Positions 9,895 to 24,800 of a DNA stretch of 64,000 nucleotides are shown one piece after another. This DNA comes from Cladopsammia gracilis (lineage: Eukaryota; Cnidaria; Anthozoa; Scleractinia; Dendrophylliidae): the NCBI GenBank assembly GCA_022457155.1, contig JAJGOT010000472.1, positions 306,501 through 370,500 of the forward strand, read 5' to 3'. Every line of letters begins with the position of its first letter. The stretch's first letter is position 1. The position numbers and the translations under genes were made by a program. Below the pieces are notes generated by a model, which searched no databases, was not told the origin of the DNA, and saw nothing but the letters and a program-made list of their open reading frames with translations.

Positions 9895-12800
9895 CATATA
9901 TATTATTTTTTTAATGTGGTTAATGGCAAAATAAATAAAATGAAATGAAATGAAAATGACCTTTACGAACTTTACGGCTACCGGTATATGTTTTGTGGTT
10001 TAATTTTTGTTTTGGTTTAACATTTTCTAACCAGTTTGATTTTGATTTTCTTTTGTCTCAGATTATGGTTATGAATTTGAAACAAAAGACAATAGAAATT
10101 AAACTGGTTTGAAAATTTTAATCCAAAAGAAGACTTTATTAAACCACAACATAATGCAACATGCACATAGTTAGGCTTTCATTTGGCTGAAATGTTTATG
10201 TCAATTTAATATCAGAATTCCCTCTCAAGCAAATAAAAACCAATCTCGGTTGAACTTTAACAAATTAAATGATATAAATTAATCTAAAACCTTTTATGTA
10301 GAAAAATCAATACTCATCACTGCTCAGTATTTTCCCTGTGCATAAGCATTTTGTTTTTCTTTTTGGCATGTACATTTAAATTGTACTTGATTTTGGCATT
10401 CTTTACATATATGTAAATATTCCAAATTTTGTGTTCATAATAACTGTTTGTGGGAGTACCGGTGATTGTCTTCATGTTGGGCAATTAGGTGATTAAAGGT
10501 GGAATTAATTTTCCTGAGCAGTTCTTATAACATATACCCCAGGGCATAAATTTGCCTGTTTTTTAGTTACACTGGGGCATTAGTTTGCCTGTATTTAACC
10601 CTAGACAGTCCTTAACAGATACACTGGGGCATTAGTTTGCCTGTATTTAACCCTAGACAGTCCTTAACAGATACACTAGGGCATTAGTTTGCCTGTATTT
10701 AACCCTAGACAGTCCTTAACAGATACACTAGGGCATTAGTTTGCCTGTATTTAACCCTAGGCAGTCCTTAACAGATACACTAGGGCATTAGTTTGCCTGT
10801 ATTTAACCCTAGACAGTCCTTAACAGATATATGTACATGTACACTGGGTGATTAAAGGTGGAATTAATTTTCCTGAGCAGTTCTTATAACATATACCCCA
10901 GGGCATAAATTTGCCTGTTTTTTAGTTACACTGGGGCATTAGTTTGCCTGTATTTAACCCTAGACAGTCCTTAACAGATACACTGGGGCATTAGTTTGCC
11001 TGTATTTAACCCTAGACAGTCCTTAACAGATACACTAGGGCATTAGTTTGCCTGTATTTAACCCTAGACAGTCCTTAACAGATACACTAGGGCATTAGTT
11101 TGCCTGTATTTAACCCTACGCAGTCCTTAACAGATACACTGGGGCATTAGTTTGCCTGTACAGTTGTCCTTAACAGATACTGTACTGGGGCATTAGTTTG
11201 CCTGTATTTAACCCTAGGTAGTCCTTAACCCTTTCACTCTTGTTTATGTCGACTGACATAAACAGTTCATAAAATTGTTAATATTTGGTTTATTTCAACG
11301 CAATTTTGCCACAAAAATGGTCTCAGAAAGATCAGTTCATTTCCAGAATAAAATTGTACCCCCCTATTACACTGCATATTGTGTGTTATAATTATTAGAA
11401 TTTCTCTCAGGAACAATCGTGCGAACAAAACATGCAAGCAAGTGCAAAAATATTGCCTGCTACGACGAGACGTGACACCCAGGCATGGCGATTTTCTTTT
11501 AAAAATATTTTGTTCAAATTTGAGCACAGAATGTGTCTATGTTAAAGAAACTTGGTTTGTCAGAAAATGAAAATGAAATAAAGCCACATCCTGATGGTTT
11601 TTGTTTGCAATTGCATGAAACGTTAAATTCATATATTTAATATACAGTTAACTGTCAGTATGTGTCATCTTTTTTATTTTCATTTCAAAAAGAGGTACGC
11701 TGTATTTGCAACTACAACTGTTGAATCCTGATAGCTCAAACATGAAAGGGAAATCGGAAAAGGTTTGAGTTAGCCGTTAGCGGGAGTTCCAGTTATCGGC
11801 AGTTGGAAACAGGTGACTGGAAATTAGGCAATACAAAAAATAACTGTAAATGGTGTTTGTCTACATGCCTTTCGTCTGAGTGTATGTTTTGACTTTGACA
11901 GATGAGGTTCAAGTTATCAAGTGTTGAATTATAAAGAAACTTACCTGAAGGGAAAACAAAATCATTTCGAGTTATTGAGGGTTACAGTTACCGGGAGTAA
12001 CATTACAGTAAATATTTAAAGCAAAACCAGGGGAAATCAATCTTGGTTTGAGTTAGCATGAGGTTCGAGTTATCGATCGAGGGTTTGAGTTATCAATTGT
12101 ATAGGTATTTTAAACAAAGTGAATTTTGATCACTTAATATTTGTTCTCCTGTCTCTTATAGGGATTTACCGTCAAAAGAGCCCAAGTTTTTTTAACTGGA
12201 TTTCCTGTTGTAAATCATATAGGGTCCATATATTTTTTTATGAAAAAGGTGTTGTAGTTAAAGCAAAATGTTTCTGCCTGAATTTCATTTATAGCATTTC
12301 ATTCATGGCAGTGGTAAACAACCCTAATATTTCTCTATTGTTTTCTCATATCACCCAGCACAAGAGCTGATAACATGTATTTTTAACTTGTGAATATGCG
12401 AAGTGTAATGAGCAGGTTTTTGCTGAAGGGGACAAATATGCAAATTTTTACTCACTCACTCACTCACTCACTCACTCACTCACTCAGCAAACTTATTGTC
12501 ATGTAATGTTTTAAATTAGTTTTGTTATGAATGTGTTGCATAACAAGGTGTTTCTTGTGACAACTACTACAGTAACTGAGAGTTAGATAAAAAAAAATTA
12601 CCTAGTAAGCTGCAGGGATCCAAAATCCTGAACCGGGTTAAACCACTCATGTATGGACAGTGTCCTGAAAGCTAAAGAATGATGTACCTGTAACTTGTTT
12701 TTACAGACATCAGAGGGTAAAATAGTGTTCTTAGAGCTGCAAAGAAGCAATGGAGTCCAATTATATGTGCCACGATTCTCTAGGTGAGGTTGCATTACTT

Positions 12801-15800
12801 TACATGTAAGGTTATAGGGTTGGTTATAGGATAATTTTGATAGCACTTGGGCAGGTGACTTTCAGATCTGCGCCAAAAAATGTATGATTTGTACTTGCCC
12901 AAGAAGATTTGACGCTTCTTGCCCCTGTGGGGCGAGTGCTAATTTCAGGTGGAGAGTTTGTCTGTACATGTATTAATGTTAACTTTTTTATCTGAATAAA
13001 ACTGCTTACTGTAAATCTTTATGTGATTTTGACCCACATTCAGTTACTATCAGAGAAAATCATCTGTTACTTCTCATGGTGGTGTACCTGCCTTGAAACT
13101 TGTAGAAATCGCTATTGTTCCTATTACTGGAGGCATTACCAGGTAAATTTGACTGTATGTTGTGAAGTGTGACCATTGTCAAAGTAGCATTAACATTACA
13201 TGCTGGTGTTAAATGTTTGTGCCATTCTTTGATGCTGATAACCTATTATAATTTTACAAAGTATATTTTTAAAATGTATCAGTCTGTGTTTCTGCACAAA
13301 AGCAAAAATAGCTGAAACAATTACACTGAAGAGTATGAGAAAATGTAAGAACCCAGAACAGACTTCCAAAAACAAGAAACTGTACACAGCTTGAACTGTA
13401 CACAGCTTGAACTGTACACAGCTTGAACTGTACACAGCTAGAACTGTACACAGCTTGAACTGTACACAGCTTGAACTGTACACAGCTTGAACTGTACACA
13501 GTTTGAACTGTACACAGTTTGAACTGTACACAGCTTGAACTGTACACAGCTTGAACTGTACACAGCTTGAACTGTACACAGCTTGAACTGTACACAGCTT
13601 GAACTGTACACAGCTTGAACTGTACACAGCTTGAACTGTACACAGCTTGAACTGTACACAGCTTGAACTGTACACAGCTTGAACTGTACACAGCTTGAAC
13701 TGTACACAGCTTGAACTGTACACAGCTTGAACTGTACACAGTTTGAACTTGTTCTTATTTTTGACAACCCGTCTCGATTAGCTATGCTAACTGCGGGTTG
13801 CCAATGTTCTAAAATATTGTTTTATTAATAATGAAATAAAATTGTTGTTGTTGTTGTTATAATCACAAAATACAAGTGAGTAGTGTCTTTATGCAAAACC
13901 TGCCAGAATTAAAATCCCAAAGCAATAGATGGTGAACACAATAAAATCAAACAGTCCTATTCACACACAAATGCCTTACATGACCTTCAAAACTTGCACA
14001 CTGTCATTATAAATTGACTTCTTTTCAAGTTGACACACACAACAATTTTGCTGCCATCTTGAATAGACCACTTCGCCGATACAGCGGCCATTTTGAATCA
14101 CAATGCATTATGGGGTGACCAGGGGGCAGGGGCTTATCCAAGATGGCGGCCTTCTGAGCCAGTCTTTTTTCACTGTAAATTTCGAAAGGTTCCTTAGAGT
14201 GATCAATGTGCTGCCTCATCTTCGGCTGCAATAATGACAGACAGACAAAAATAATAATATTATCATTAAGCCTCATATAAGTGCGTTTGATGGCAGTACC
14301 GAATTTTGATTCTGGAAATGTCAAGAGCGGAAATATTACAACGTCTGGAAAGGACGATTACGTGGGAAATTTTGTACAAACCTTCATGTTTCTGTCTACC
14401 TTGAAATCAACTCTGTTTAATAGCTTGGTCCAGACATTGTAATAATTATTTCTGCTCTTTCTAGAATGAAAGTACATTACTGCCATCAAAATAATGCACT
14501 TACAGTATATGAGGCTCAATAATAAAATTATTTTTGTATTGTCTGTCATTATTGAAGCCCAAGATGGCCCATCCATCACCCTTGCCCACACTAAGCTAGA
14601 AATCCTTCAGAACTTACAGCATAAAAAAGACTTGCTCAGAATGAGCCCCCTGGCTGCTCCATATGCATTATGATTCAAAATGGCCGCCATATCGTCGAAG
14701 TGGTCTATTCAACAGCCATAACATGTGGTCAAATGTCAAACCATTCACAGTTGTTTTTTGCCAGTGAACTAAATAAATATGACATTCAGTTGAACCTCTC
14801 TAATACAACACTAGAGTGACAGAGCAAAGTGTCCCTAATAGAGAGGTCTCCATATTTTAGAGCTCATCACGATGATGTCACTTTTAAGACTCCACTGACA
14901 GTTTTAAGTGTTCAGTAACTAAAAAAGGCCCACACTCATCTTTTAACTATGCACATCTAAATTGATTAATAAACAGCAGTGAGACACTGTTTATCAGTAG
15001 CATACTGCATTGTACATTTCAGCTACATACTGACTCACTATACAAATCACTGTTTTGAAATGAAATACTACAACGCAATGCTGCATGTAAAAAAGTCACA
15101 TAAAGTACAATTCTGAAAACGTCTTTTGATTTTTTTTTGTTTGTAACCATAAGCAGGGAATTGTATTACACACACAAATATCATCACCTGATCACCGGAG
15201 TGTCCATTATAAAGAGGTTGAGTTTACATGAATTTGCTCTCTGGAGCCAAGATTTAGTGTCTGTTGTCTGTATTAGAGAGGGTCCATATTATAGAATTTT
15301 TAAAAAAAATGTATGAGAATTTTGTTGGGACATAAGAAACTGTCTGTATTAAAGAGGTGTCCATATACATAAGGAGATGTTCAACTGTACATGTATATAT
15401 GTGTACATAAATTTACATGCACTAAATGTGACCCCTCCCCCCCCAAAAAAAAAAATGGGGGCAATCCTTAACTCGTTGACTATGCTGCGAGTAATTTAAC
15501 TTCAGGTTTATCATATCAAGTTTTTCTAAACTCTAATTTCTTAAGCATTACATGCACATGTACACTGTACAATTTTTTAGAATGCATTTTTGGGTTATTC
15601 TTTCTATCTAGTGTGGCTCCAAGACGTGATGAGTTATTTGTTTCAACTGGTAGTGGTTTGCTTCAACGCATTAACTGGCATGGATTATTAGAGGGAGATA
15701 TGACCATGTCTATACACTCTATACCATTCACAAATGATTTGGAAAATGCAAGAGGTACCTTTTACAATCAGTGGGCATGTAGGCTGCACTCCGAGCATCA

Positions 15801-18800
15801 TGATTGTTTTAGTGGGAAAAACATATTGCCCCTTAGACTGGAAGATTCCATATAAAAGTGGCTTGAACTGGACAATATATTCTCACCTTTAGTTGTCAAT
15901 CAACCTCCAATTAAAAGCATTTGACAACTGACAAGGTCACAGCATGGGTCATTACCAGACCATTATTACTGACAAAAGTGTGGGAAAACATTACCAAAAA
16001 GTTATATATTAACTATTAAGAAGTTTTTATGAACTTCCATGTTTCCTATTTTTTAGTTCAATTGCTTACTAGGCAATGCCTTGGTTTGATGAGTTTTTTT
16101 AAAGGAAGGGCATTTTTCCGCTGACTCAGTAAAGCAAGCTAAGTGGAAAATGTTTTTCTCATACACCACAGGGGCCTGGGTATAGGTCATGTGACAAGGC
16201 AGGCAGTTGCTTTTGTTGCATCCACCATTACTGATCTTCCCACCCACCCACCCACCCACCCACCCACCCACCAGCACTAAGATTTCAGTTTTGCATGCTG
16301 TTTAAATATAATGTACAGCCTTGTCATTTTGTTAAGCTTGGTTCCCACTAGCAATGTAAGCAATGTAAGCGGAGTCGGAATCGCAAGAACCTTACGATCT
16401 AGTGGAAATCAAAACAATGGAAGAGACAGAAGCAGAAGCAGAATCGGAAGAAAAAGGAAACCTTCTGATCCTTCCGATAATGTCGTGCTTCCGATTGCGA
16501 TAATTTGCGACTCGGTTTTTTATTTCCACAAAGAAAGTAAGGCTTCTTGCGACTCCAACTCCGACTCCGCTTCCGATTACGTCCCTTGTGGGAACCAGCC
16601 CTTAGTGTCCCTGTTATGATAAGTGTACAGTTTTATGAGTTTACAATAAAGGTCAGGCTGCAGTGGTTGACTTGGCATATGGTTACCAGTGGTGCGGCAA
16701 AATTCTAATTAGCACGCTCTACTTAAAGTTTGTTTTTCTTTCAAGAAGTGCAGCCTTACATACAAACTGTAAATTTTTCTATTATTAAATATAAAAAAAA
16801 TTGCATTCAGGCCAGTACAAGTTAAATTTATTACAGGCTATATTAAGTTACCTCTCACCCATATAAAAGAACACCCTTAATTAAAATAAATTCTTTTTTC
16901 AAGTTAACAATGTTTAGACTGTGATATAAAAAATGTTTTTCATTGACACCACAGCAGTCATGATAATATCTAGACAGTTGAATGTGTGTTAAGCAAATGG
17001 CAGAACTTATAGATTATCTGGATACAAACTATTTCACACTTTTATACTTCTATAAATTTATATTTATGTATACAATATACAGCTTTAATACAGTAAACTG
17101 TAGTCTTGCACAATTTTATCTAATTAAACTATTCCTTGCTATTATAAGTGAAAGGCTAATTTTATAACAGAAACTTCATGTAATTTCAATTAGTCACTGA
17201 CATGTTCTAATAGTGTATTATTATTTACTTGTTCCTGTCAGCAATTCCTTTAAAAACAGAAGGTGTGAGTTTCCGAGCAATGGATTACAGTCCTTTGTTG
17301 GGAGGATTTGCTGTAGTGTTGGCTGATGGCAGAGGAGGCTTCATATCTGCTGAAACAGCCAACTTTGACTGCTCTGTAAGTTTACTTTCAATTGAAAAAC
17401 AATATAATCTGAATTTCCACCTTATTTGTAAGCCTGTGCGGACCTCAGTGTTAGGTCTTACATGTACATGTAGTCCCTCTTTTGATTATTACATCACACT
17501 TCCTTTTAAGCTCCCATGTACATGTAATTAAGTCTATCTGTTTTAAGGGCTATGCTCAAAACTGCTTAATCATAAATCTATTTTTTATTATGGCAATCAA
17601 CTTTATTAACAATAATCCCTGTTGTTTAATATTAGCCCCACCCTTGAATGTTGTGTCTGCGGGCCCATTGCCCATCTCTATATTTAGCCTCTCTTCCATA
17701 TTGTTATTACCTGGGCAATGAGAAACCCCGTGGAGCAAAGTTTCTTTGTCTAAGGAAACAACACAACAACAGAGGCTATAGGCCTTGAACCACTACTAAC
17801 ATAAGAGATTGCTCCTCCACAGTTACTTTGAAACTTACATTGTCCAATATTATAATTAATTTATAATTGTTTCCTTTTAGGAAATTATTGGTTTGTGGGC
17901 TAGAGATCTGAGCTCAGCAACTTGTGTCACTATTAACCACAGATACAGGCTGATAGCATTTGGATGCACAAAGTAAGTAAACTGATAATAAAACAAAATT
18001 TATTAGTCAAAAGATACTGTTAGATGGTTATACAACACTTTAAATTTTGGTGCAAACTAAAACGAACGATTATGAGCTTTTAGGTTGGTAGTAGTTAGTA
18101 GTAGTAGGTAGTAGCAGAGGGAAAGAATGGTCTGTCGAAAATTATGAGTCTCAGCAATTAAACAAGGCAGCTCAGAATCTTGGGCTTGCCAAAAATAGGG
18201 CAATCTCAGAGTCTCAAAACCTAATTTAGAGCCTTGCAAATCCTGCCTAAGTTTAGCCTGAAGCTTTCAGTTTTACAAGCGACACTGGCTCATTTGTATT
18301 GCTTTAGCAAAAAACTAACAAACCACAGCAATTGAAAACATTAATGTCAAATACTCTAGTTTGTTGTTTCTTGCCCAGTATCCATTTACCATAAGGACTT
18401 ACAACATTGCAGTGGTGTTGAGACATGTACTAATCGGAATTGAGCATTTTTGTAGTACAATCATCGTACACACCTGTAGTTAGATATAATTGCCTGTGTC
18501 TAACATTTTAAATTCTTCTTGCAGTGGGGAATGTCTAGTGTATGGTTTTGATGATTTAACAGGAGCTTTGCAGCTTTCTCACAAACTTGTGTTATCAAGC
18601 AAAGACTACCCTGGTATCCTTCAGAAATGAATTTATTTCACACAATTTATGACACAGAATTCATTTCCCACAATAATAATAATACACTAACTATAAATTT
18701 AATATATAGTTTACATGACTTGTATTAATTAACAATTATTGGATGAGGTTGAGCATGACAGCGATAATTATCAAGGCCAAAGTTTGTGATAACACAAACT

Positions 18801-21800
18801 GAGTCCTTTATAATTATTGCTATCATGCGAAAACCGAATCCAATAATTGTTTTATTATGCATATTCCTGAGCTGCACTTGTAAAGACAAGAGCGCACACT
18901 TCTGCATGCATAAAACTATATATATTTTGCCTGTTACAAATGCGATAGGTACGGTCACCTGCCCTATCCATGGGGACAGCATTGGAGGGAGGGGACGGTG
19001 GGGAATTTTAATGCATAGTGTGTGGGGAGGTGGTGAGGTGGTGGAGCAAAACAGGTAGGAGAGGGGAGGGTCTGAAGGTTGTTTCATATTCACAAGTTGA
19101 TATGTACACTGTACTTACATGTCAACTGTAGCTTTGCAACCCAAGATTTGTCTAATGCTATTAGAAGGTATAAGGGAACTAAAATATATATAGTACAGTG
19201 TAGACTGCAAATAAAACTACTTGAACAAAACAAGATCTGGTCTCCTCTAAATAATACGTTTTTAGCAACACTAATTGTTTTCACTTTTGTCACAATTTTG
19301 TTTTGCATGTGAGAAACTATCATGGTGCCAATCAACGGTGTGAAAATGAAACACAAAAATCTATCCATCTATCCATCTAACCTGATTTTAATCATTTTAT
19401 TGAAGAACTGTTCTTCTTAATGAGATATGACAGATACTATCCAGACTACAGGTGGTGTCCAGTGCCTCTCTTGGACACCTGACGGCTGTGCTATTGCAGT
19501 GGCCTGGTCCTGGGCCTGTCATGGTGGCCTTGCTGTCTGGAGTGTGTTTGGATCATTGTTAATGTGTACTTTGGGAGGAGACTATGGGTATTAACTAAAA
19601 TCTGTAAATATATAATTTTATGTTACAGTTACTTAACATAAAATTGTCAATGACTGAATTTTGAATTATTATAAAACCGTGTCCAAATGGAGTTCTAATA
19701 TGCAAGTTCGAAACTTGTGTTCACTTGCAACGTTACCCACTTAGCATCTACTTGTATGAACTTGTGTTTACTTTGGATGACTTGCATTTAGTTTGATGGT
19801 GCTCACGTTTGCATGTCAGTCAATGTGTTCACTAGATTTTAACTTTCTGGCCATTCAATTATGCACAAGTTAATTTTTACAAGTTGCTCTCAGTATTGTT
19901 TGCTTTGGTTTGGCAGCGTATGACGCTAGTCCATTGCAAGGTTTCCTCCAGCATTTGTCTTAAGGTTGTACTGTCCATTATTAATACAGCTTGCTAGGTG
20001 GAGAGAGACACTGTACTGGAGCAAAGTGTCCTGTGTAAGGTTATAAGATAAAAGTGGAGACAGGGCTCAAACCACCGACCTTTGGATTGAAAGTGTGACA
20101 TGCTAACCACTACTCTGTCTTACACCACTGTACATTGTACTTTGGATTGAAAGTGTGACATGCTAACCACTACTCTGTCTTACACCACTATAGATTGTAC
20201 CTTTGGATTGAAAGTGTGACATGCTAACCACTACTCTGTCTTACACCACTATAGATTGTACCTTTGGATTGAAAGTGTGACATGCTAACCACTACTCTGT
20301 CTTACACCACTATACATTGTACCTTTGGATTGAAAGTGTGACATGCTAACCACTACTCTGTCTTACACCACTATACATTGTACCTTTGGATTGAAAGTGT
20401 GACATGCTAACCACTACTCTGTCAAACACCACTATACATTGTACCTTTGGATTGAAAGTGTGACATGCTAACCACTACTCTGTCTTACACCACTATACAT
20501 TGTACCTTTGGATTGAAAGTGTGACATGCTAACCACTACTCTGTCTTACACCACTATACATTGTACCTTTGGATTGAAAGTGTGACGTGCTAACCACTAC
20601 TCTGTCTCACACCACTATACATTGTACCTTTGGATTGAAAGTGTGACATGATAACCACTACTCTGTCTTACACCACTATAGATTGTACCTTTGGATTGAA
20701 AGTGTGACATGCTAACCACTACTCTTGTCTCACACCACTATACATTGTACTTTGGATTGAAAGTGTGACATGCTAACCACTACTCTGTCTAACACCACTA
20801 TACATTGTACCTTTGGATTGAAAGTGTGACATGCTAACCACTACTCTGTCTTACACCACTATAGATTGTACCTTTGGATTAAAAGTGTGACATGCTAACC
20901 ACTACTCTGTCTTACACCACTATACATTGTACCTTTGGATTGAAAGTGTGACATGCTAACCACTACTCTGTCTTACACCACTATAGATTGTACCTTTGGA
21001 TTGAAAGTGTGACATGCTTACCACTACTCTGTCTTACACCACTATACATTGACCTTTGGATTGAAAGTGTGACGTGCTAACCACTACTCTGTCTTACACC
21101 ACTATACATTGTACCTTTGGATTGAAAGTGTGACATGCTAACCACTACTCTGTCAAACACCACTGTACATTGTACCTTTGGATTGAAAGTGTGACATGCT
21201 AACCACTACCCTGTCTTACACCACTATACATTGTACCTTTGGATTGAAAGTGTGACATGCTAACCACTACTCTGTCTTACACCACTATACATTGTACCTT
21301 TGGATTGAAAGTGTGACATGCTAACCACTACTCTGTCTTACACCACTATACATTGTACCTTTGGATTGAAAGTGTGACATGCTAACCACTACTCTGTCAA
21401 ACACCACTATACATTGTACCTTTGGATTGAAAGTGTGACATGCTAACCACTACTCTGTCTTACACCACTATACATTGTACCTTTGGATTGAAAGTGTGAC
21501 ATGCTAACCACTACTCTGTCTTACACCACTATAGATTGTACCTTTGGATTGAAAGTGTGACGTGCTAACCACTACTCTGTCTCACACCACTATACATTGT
21601 ACCTTTGGATTGAAAGTGTGATGTGCTAACCACTACTCTGTCTCACACCACTATACATTGTACCTTTGGATTGAAAGTGTGACATGCTAACCACTACTCT
21701 GTCTTACACCACTATACATTGTACCTTTGGATTGAAAGTGTGACATGCTAACCACTACTCTGTCTTACACCACTATACATTGTACCTTTGGATTGAAAGT

Positions 21801-24800
21801 GTGACGTGCTAACCACTACTCTGTCTCACACCACTATACATTGTACCTTTGGATTGAAAGTGTGACGTGCTAACCACTACTCTGTCTTACACCACTATAG
21901 ATTGTACCTTTGGATTGAAAGTGTGACGTGCTAACCACTACTCTGTCTCACACCACTATACATTGTACCTTTGGATTGAAAGTGTGACATGATAACCACT
22001 ACTCTGTCTTACACCACTATAGATTGTACCTTTGGATTGAAAGTGTGACATGCTAACCACTACTCTTGTCTCACACCACTATACATTGTACTTTGGATTG
22101 AAAGTGTGACATGCTAACCACTACTCTGTCTAACACCACTATACATTGTACCTTTGGATTGAAAGTGTGACATGCTAACCACTACTCTGTCTTACACCAC
22201 TATAGATTGTACCTTTGGATTGAAAGTGTGACATGCTAACCACTACTCTGTCTTACACCACTATACATTGTACCTTTGGATTGAAAGTGTGACATGCTAA
22301 CCACTACTCTGTCTTACACCACTATAGATTGTACCTTTGGATTGAAAGTGTGACATGCTTACCACTACTCTGTCTTACACCACTATACATTGTACCTTTG
22401 GATTGAAAGTGTGACGTGCTAACCACTACTCTGTCTTACACCACTATACATTGTACCTTTGGATTGAAAGTGTGACATGCTAACCACTACTCTGTCAAAC
22501 ACCACTGTACATTGTACCTTTGGATTGAAAGTGTGACATGCTAACCACCACCCTGTCTTACACCACTATACATTGTACCTTTGGATTGAAAGTGTGACAT
22601 GCTAACCACTACTCTGTCTTACACCACTATGCATTGTACCTTTGGCTTGAAAGTGTGACATGCTAACCACTACTCTGTCTCACACCACTATACATTGTAC
22701 CTTTGGATTGAAAGTGTGACATGCTAACCACTACTCTGTCTTACACCACTATAGATTGTACCTTTGGATTGAAAGTGTGACATGCTAACCACTACTCTGT
22801 CTTACACCACTATACATTGTACCTTTGGATTGAAAGTGTGACATGCTAACCACTACTCTGTCTTACACCACTATAGATTGTACCTTTGGATTGAAAGTGT
22901 GACGTGCTAACCACTACTCTGTCTTACACCACTATAGATTGTACCTTTGGATTGAAAGTGTGACATGCTAACCACTACTCTGTCAAACACCACTATACAT
23001 TGTACCTTTGGATTGAAAGTGTGACATGCTAACCACTACTCTGTCTTACACCACTATAGATTGTACCTTTGGATTGAAAGTGTGACATGCTAACCACTAC
23101 TCTGTCAAACACCACTATAGATTGTAACTTTGGATTGAAAGTGTGACATGCTAACCACTACTCTGTCTTATACCACTATAGATTGTACCTTTGGATTGAA
23201 AGTGTGACATGCTAACCACTACTCTGTCTCATACCACTATACATTGTACCTTTGGATTGAAAGTGTGACATGCTAACCACTACTCTGTCAAACACCACTA
23301 TACATTGTACCTTTGGATTGAAAGTGTGACATGCTAACCACTACTCTGTCTCACACCACTGTACATTGTACCTTTGGATTGAAAGTGTGACATGCTAACC
23401 ACTACTCTGTCTCACACCACTATACATTGTACCTTTGGATTGAAAGTGTGACATGCTAACCACTACTCTGTCTTACACCACTATAGATTGTACCTTTGGA
23501 TTGAAAGTGTGACATGCTAACCGCTACTCTGTCTCACACCACTATACATTGTACCTTTGGATTGAAAGTGTGACTTGCTAACCACTACTCTGTCTTACAC
23601 CACTATACATTGTACCTTTGGATTGAAAGTGTGACATGCTAACCACTACTCTGTCTCACACCACTATACATTGTACCTTTGGATTGAAAGTGTGACATGC
23701 TAACCACTACTCTGTCTTACACCACTATACATTGTACCTTTGGATTGAAAGTGTGACATGCTAACCACTACTCTGTCGAAATTAGAGCACTATCCATTGT
23801 ACCTTCAGTAATTTGCCAAATGAAATTCTTACATATTTGGTTGGGTTTTTCCTCACCTAATGGGGTTTGAAACATCCACTGTAGTATTCCGATAATAGGG
23901 TAGTAGTTACTGAACATGTACTTTCGGGTAGCCGTTATACTTCATTGGAATGCTAAAAATTAATATGCAAACAATTACCCTGCTATGCTACGAACGAGAG
24001 AGAAACCACTGCGGGCAACTCTTTGCTTTTTCTATTGTGCATGTGCTACATCTGTACTACGTCACTCTCCACATGATGCATTTGACGTCTTGTTTCGCGG
24101 GAAAGATATAGCGCATGCCGGGCTCGGGTTCAGGTGGACCCAGGCTTAAAGCTAAATGCAAATTTCTTGCCAAAAACACCGATAAAAGGACGGTCTAGAC
24201 TTTCATTGAAGTATTGTCTAGTTTGTGGTGTAAATTTGAAGCCAAATGAAAGCTTTTATGCCCTCACATTTGCGCGGTTGTTGAGCTCGTTAAACAATCT
24301 ACAAACAACAAATAATTATGATTTCCACTGGGCGAAGATGATCAAAGGCAAATTGGTAAAAGCTGTTTCAGGTGATTGGAAGTCATCAAAAGTAAAAGAA
24401 GTCATTGTTGCACCAGAGTTGCTTTTGAGGGAGTAAAGTTTCTCTTGATCCAAAGTTTGTTGAAGATCAACAAATCCTTTACTTTCGGGAGTTGCTAGAA
24501 TGGTCTCGAAATTAATGTCAGGCTGGCAGGAGTTGCCTTCACTAGCAAAAAAAAGACATTAAGTCACAATGTTTAGTACTTGTAGGCTCGATCAAGTTTG
24601 AGTGTCTATACAGCTGATAAACTTTCTCTTACAGGACATCCCAGGAGGCTGTGCTTCACAATCCACTGCACATCAAGTCAATGGTAGGTCTGGCCCCAGT
24701 TGTTCAAAAGTGGATAGCACTATCCACTAGATAAATCACTATCCAGAGTGAATAACACAATTGGTTAAATTGTTAATGCTTATTCACTGGTTAGTGAATA

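Noticed and set aside
13196..13767. Reverse-strand ORFs of 109-175 codons with 16-residue repeats
   Set aside because: They are the 16-bp minisatellite read in three frames. There is no sequence outside the repeat that looks coding.
16311..16619. 102-codon Arg/Ser-rich ORF as an SR-like protein
   Set aside because: It lies entirely within a foldback MITE whose GAAGCAGAAGC words give the composition.
20081..23777. CRISPR-like array
   Set aside because: Units are contiguous 61-mers without unique spacers and the DNA is animal. The arrays at 34573 and 10489 were rejected for the same reason.
24134..24436. 100-codon plus-strand ORF containing [12 protein letters not shown]
   Set aside because: No family was recognised, there are no splice or start features, and it lies in RIC1 intron 9 after the minisatellite. 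Left as probable chance.
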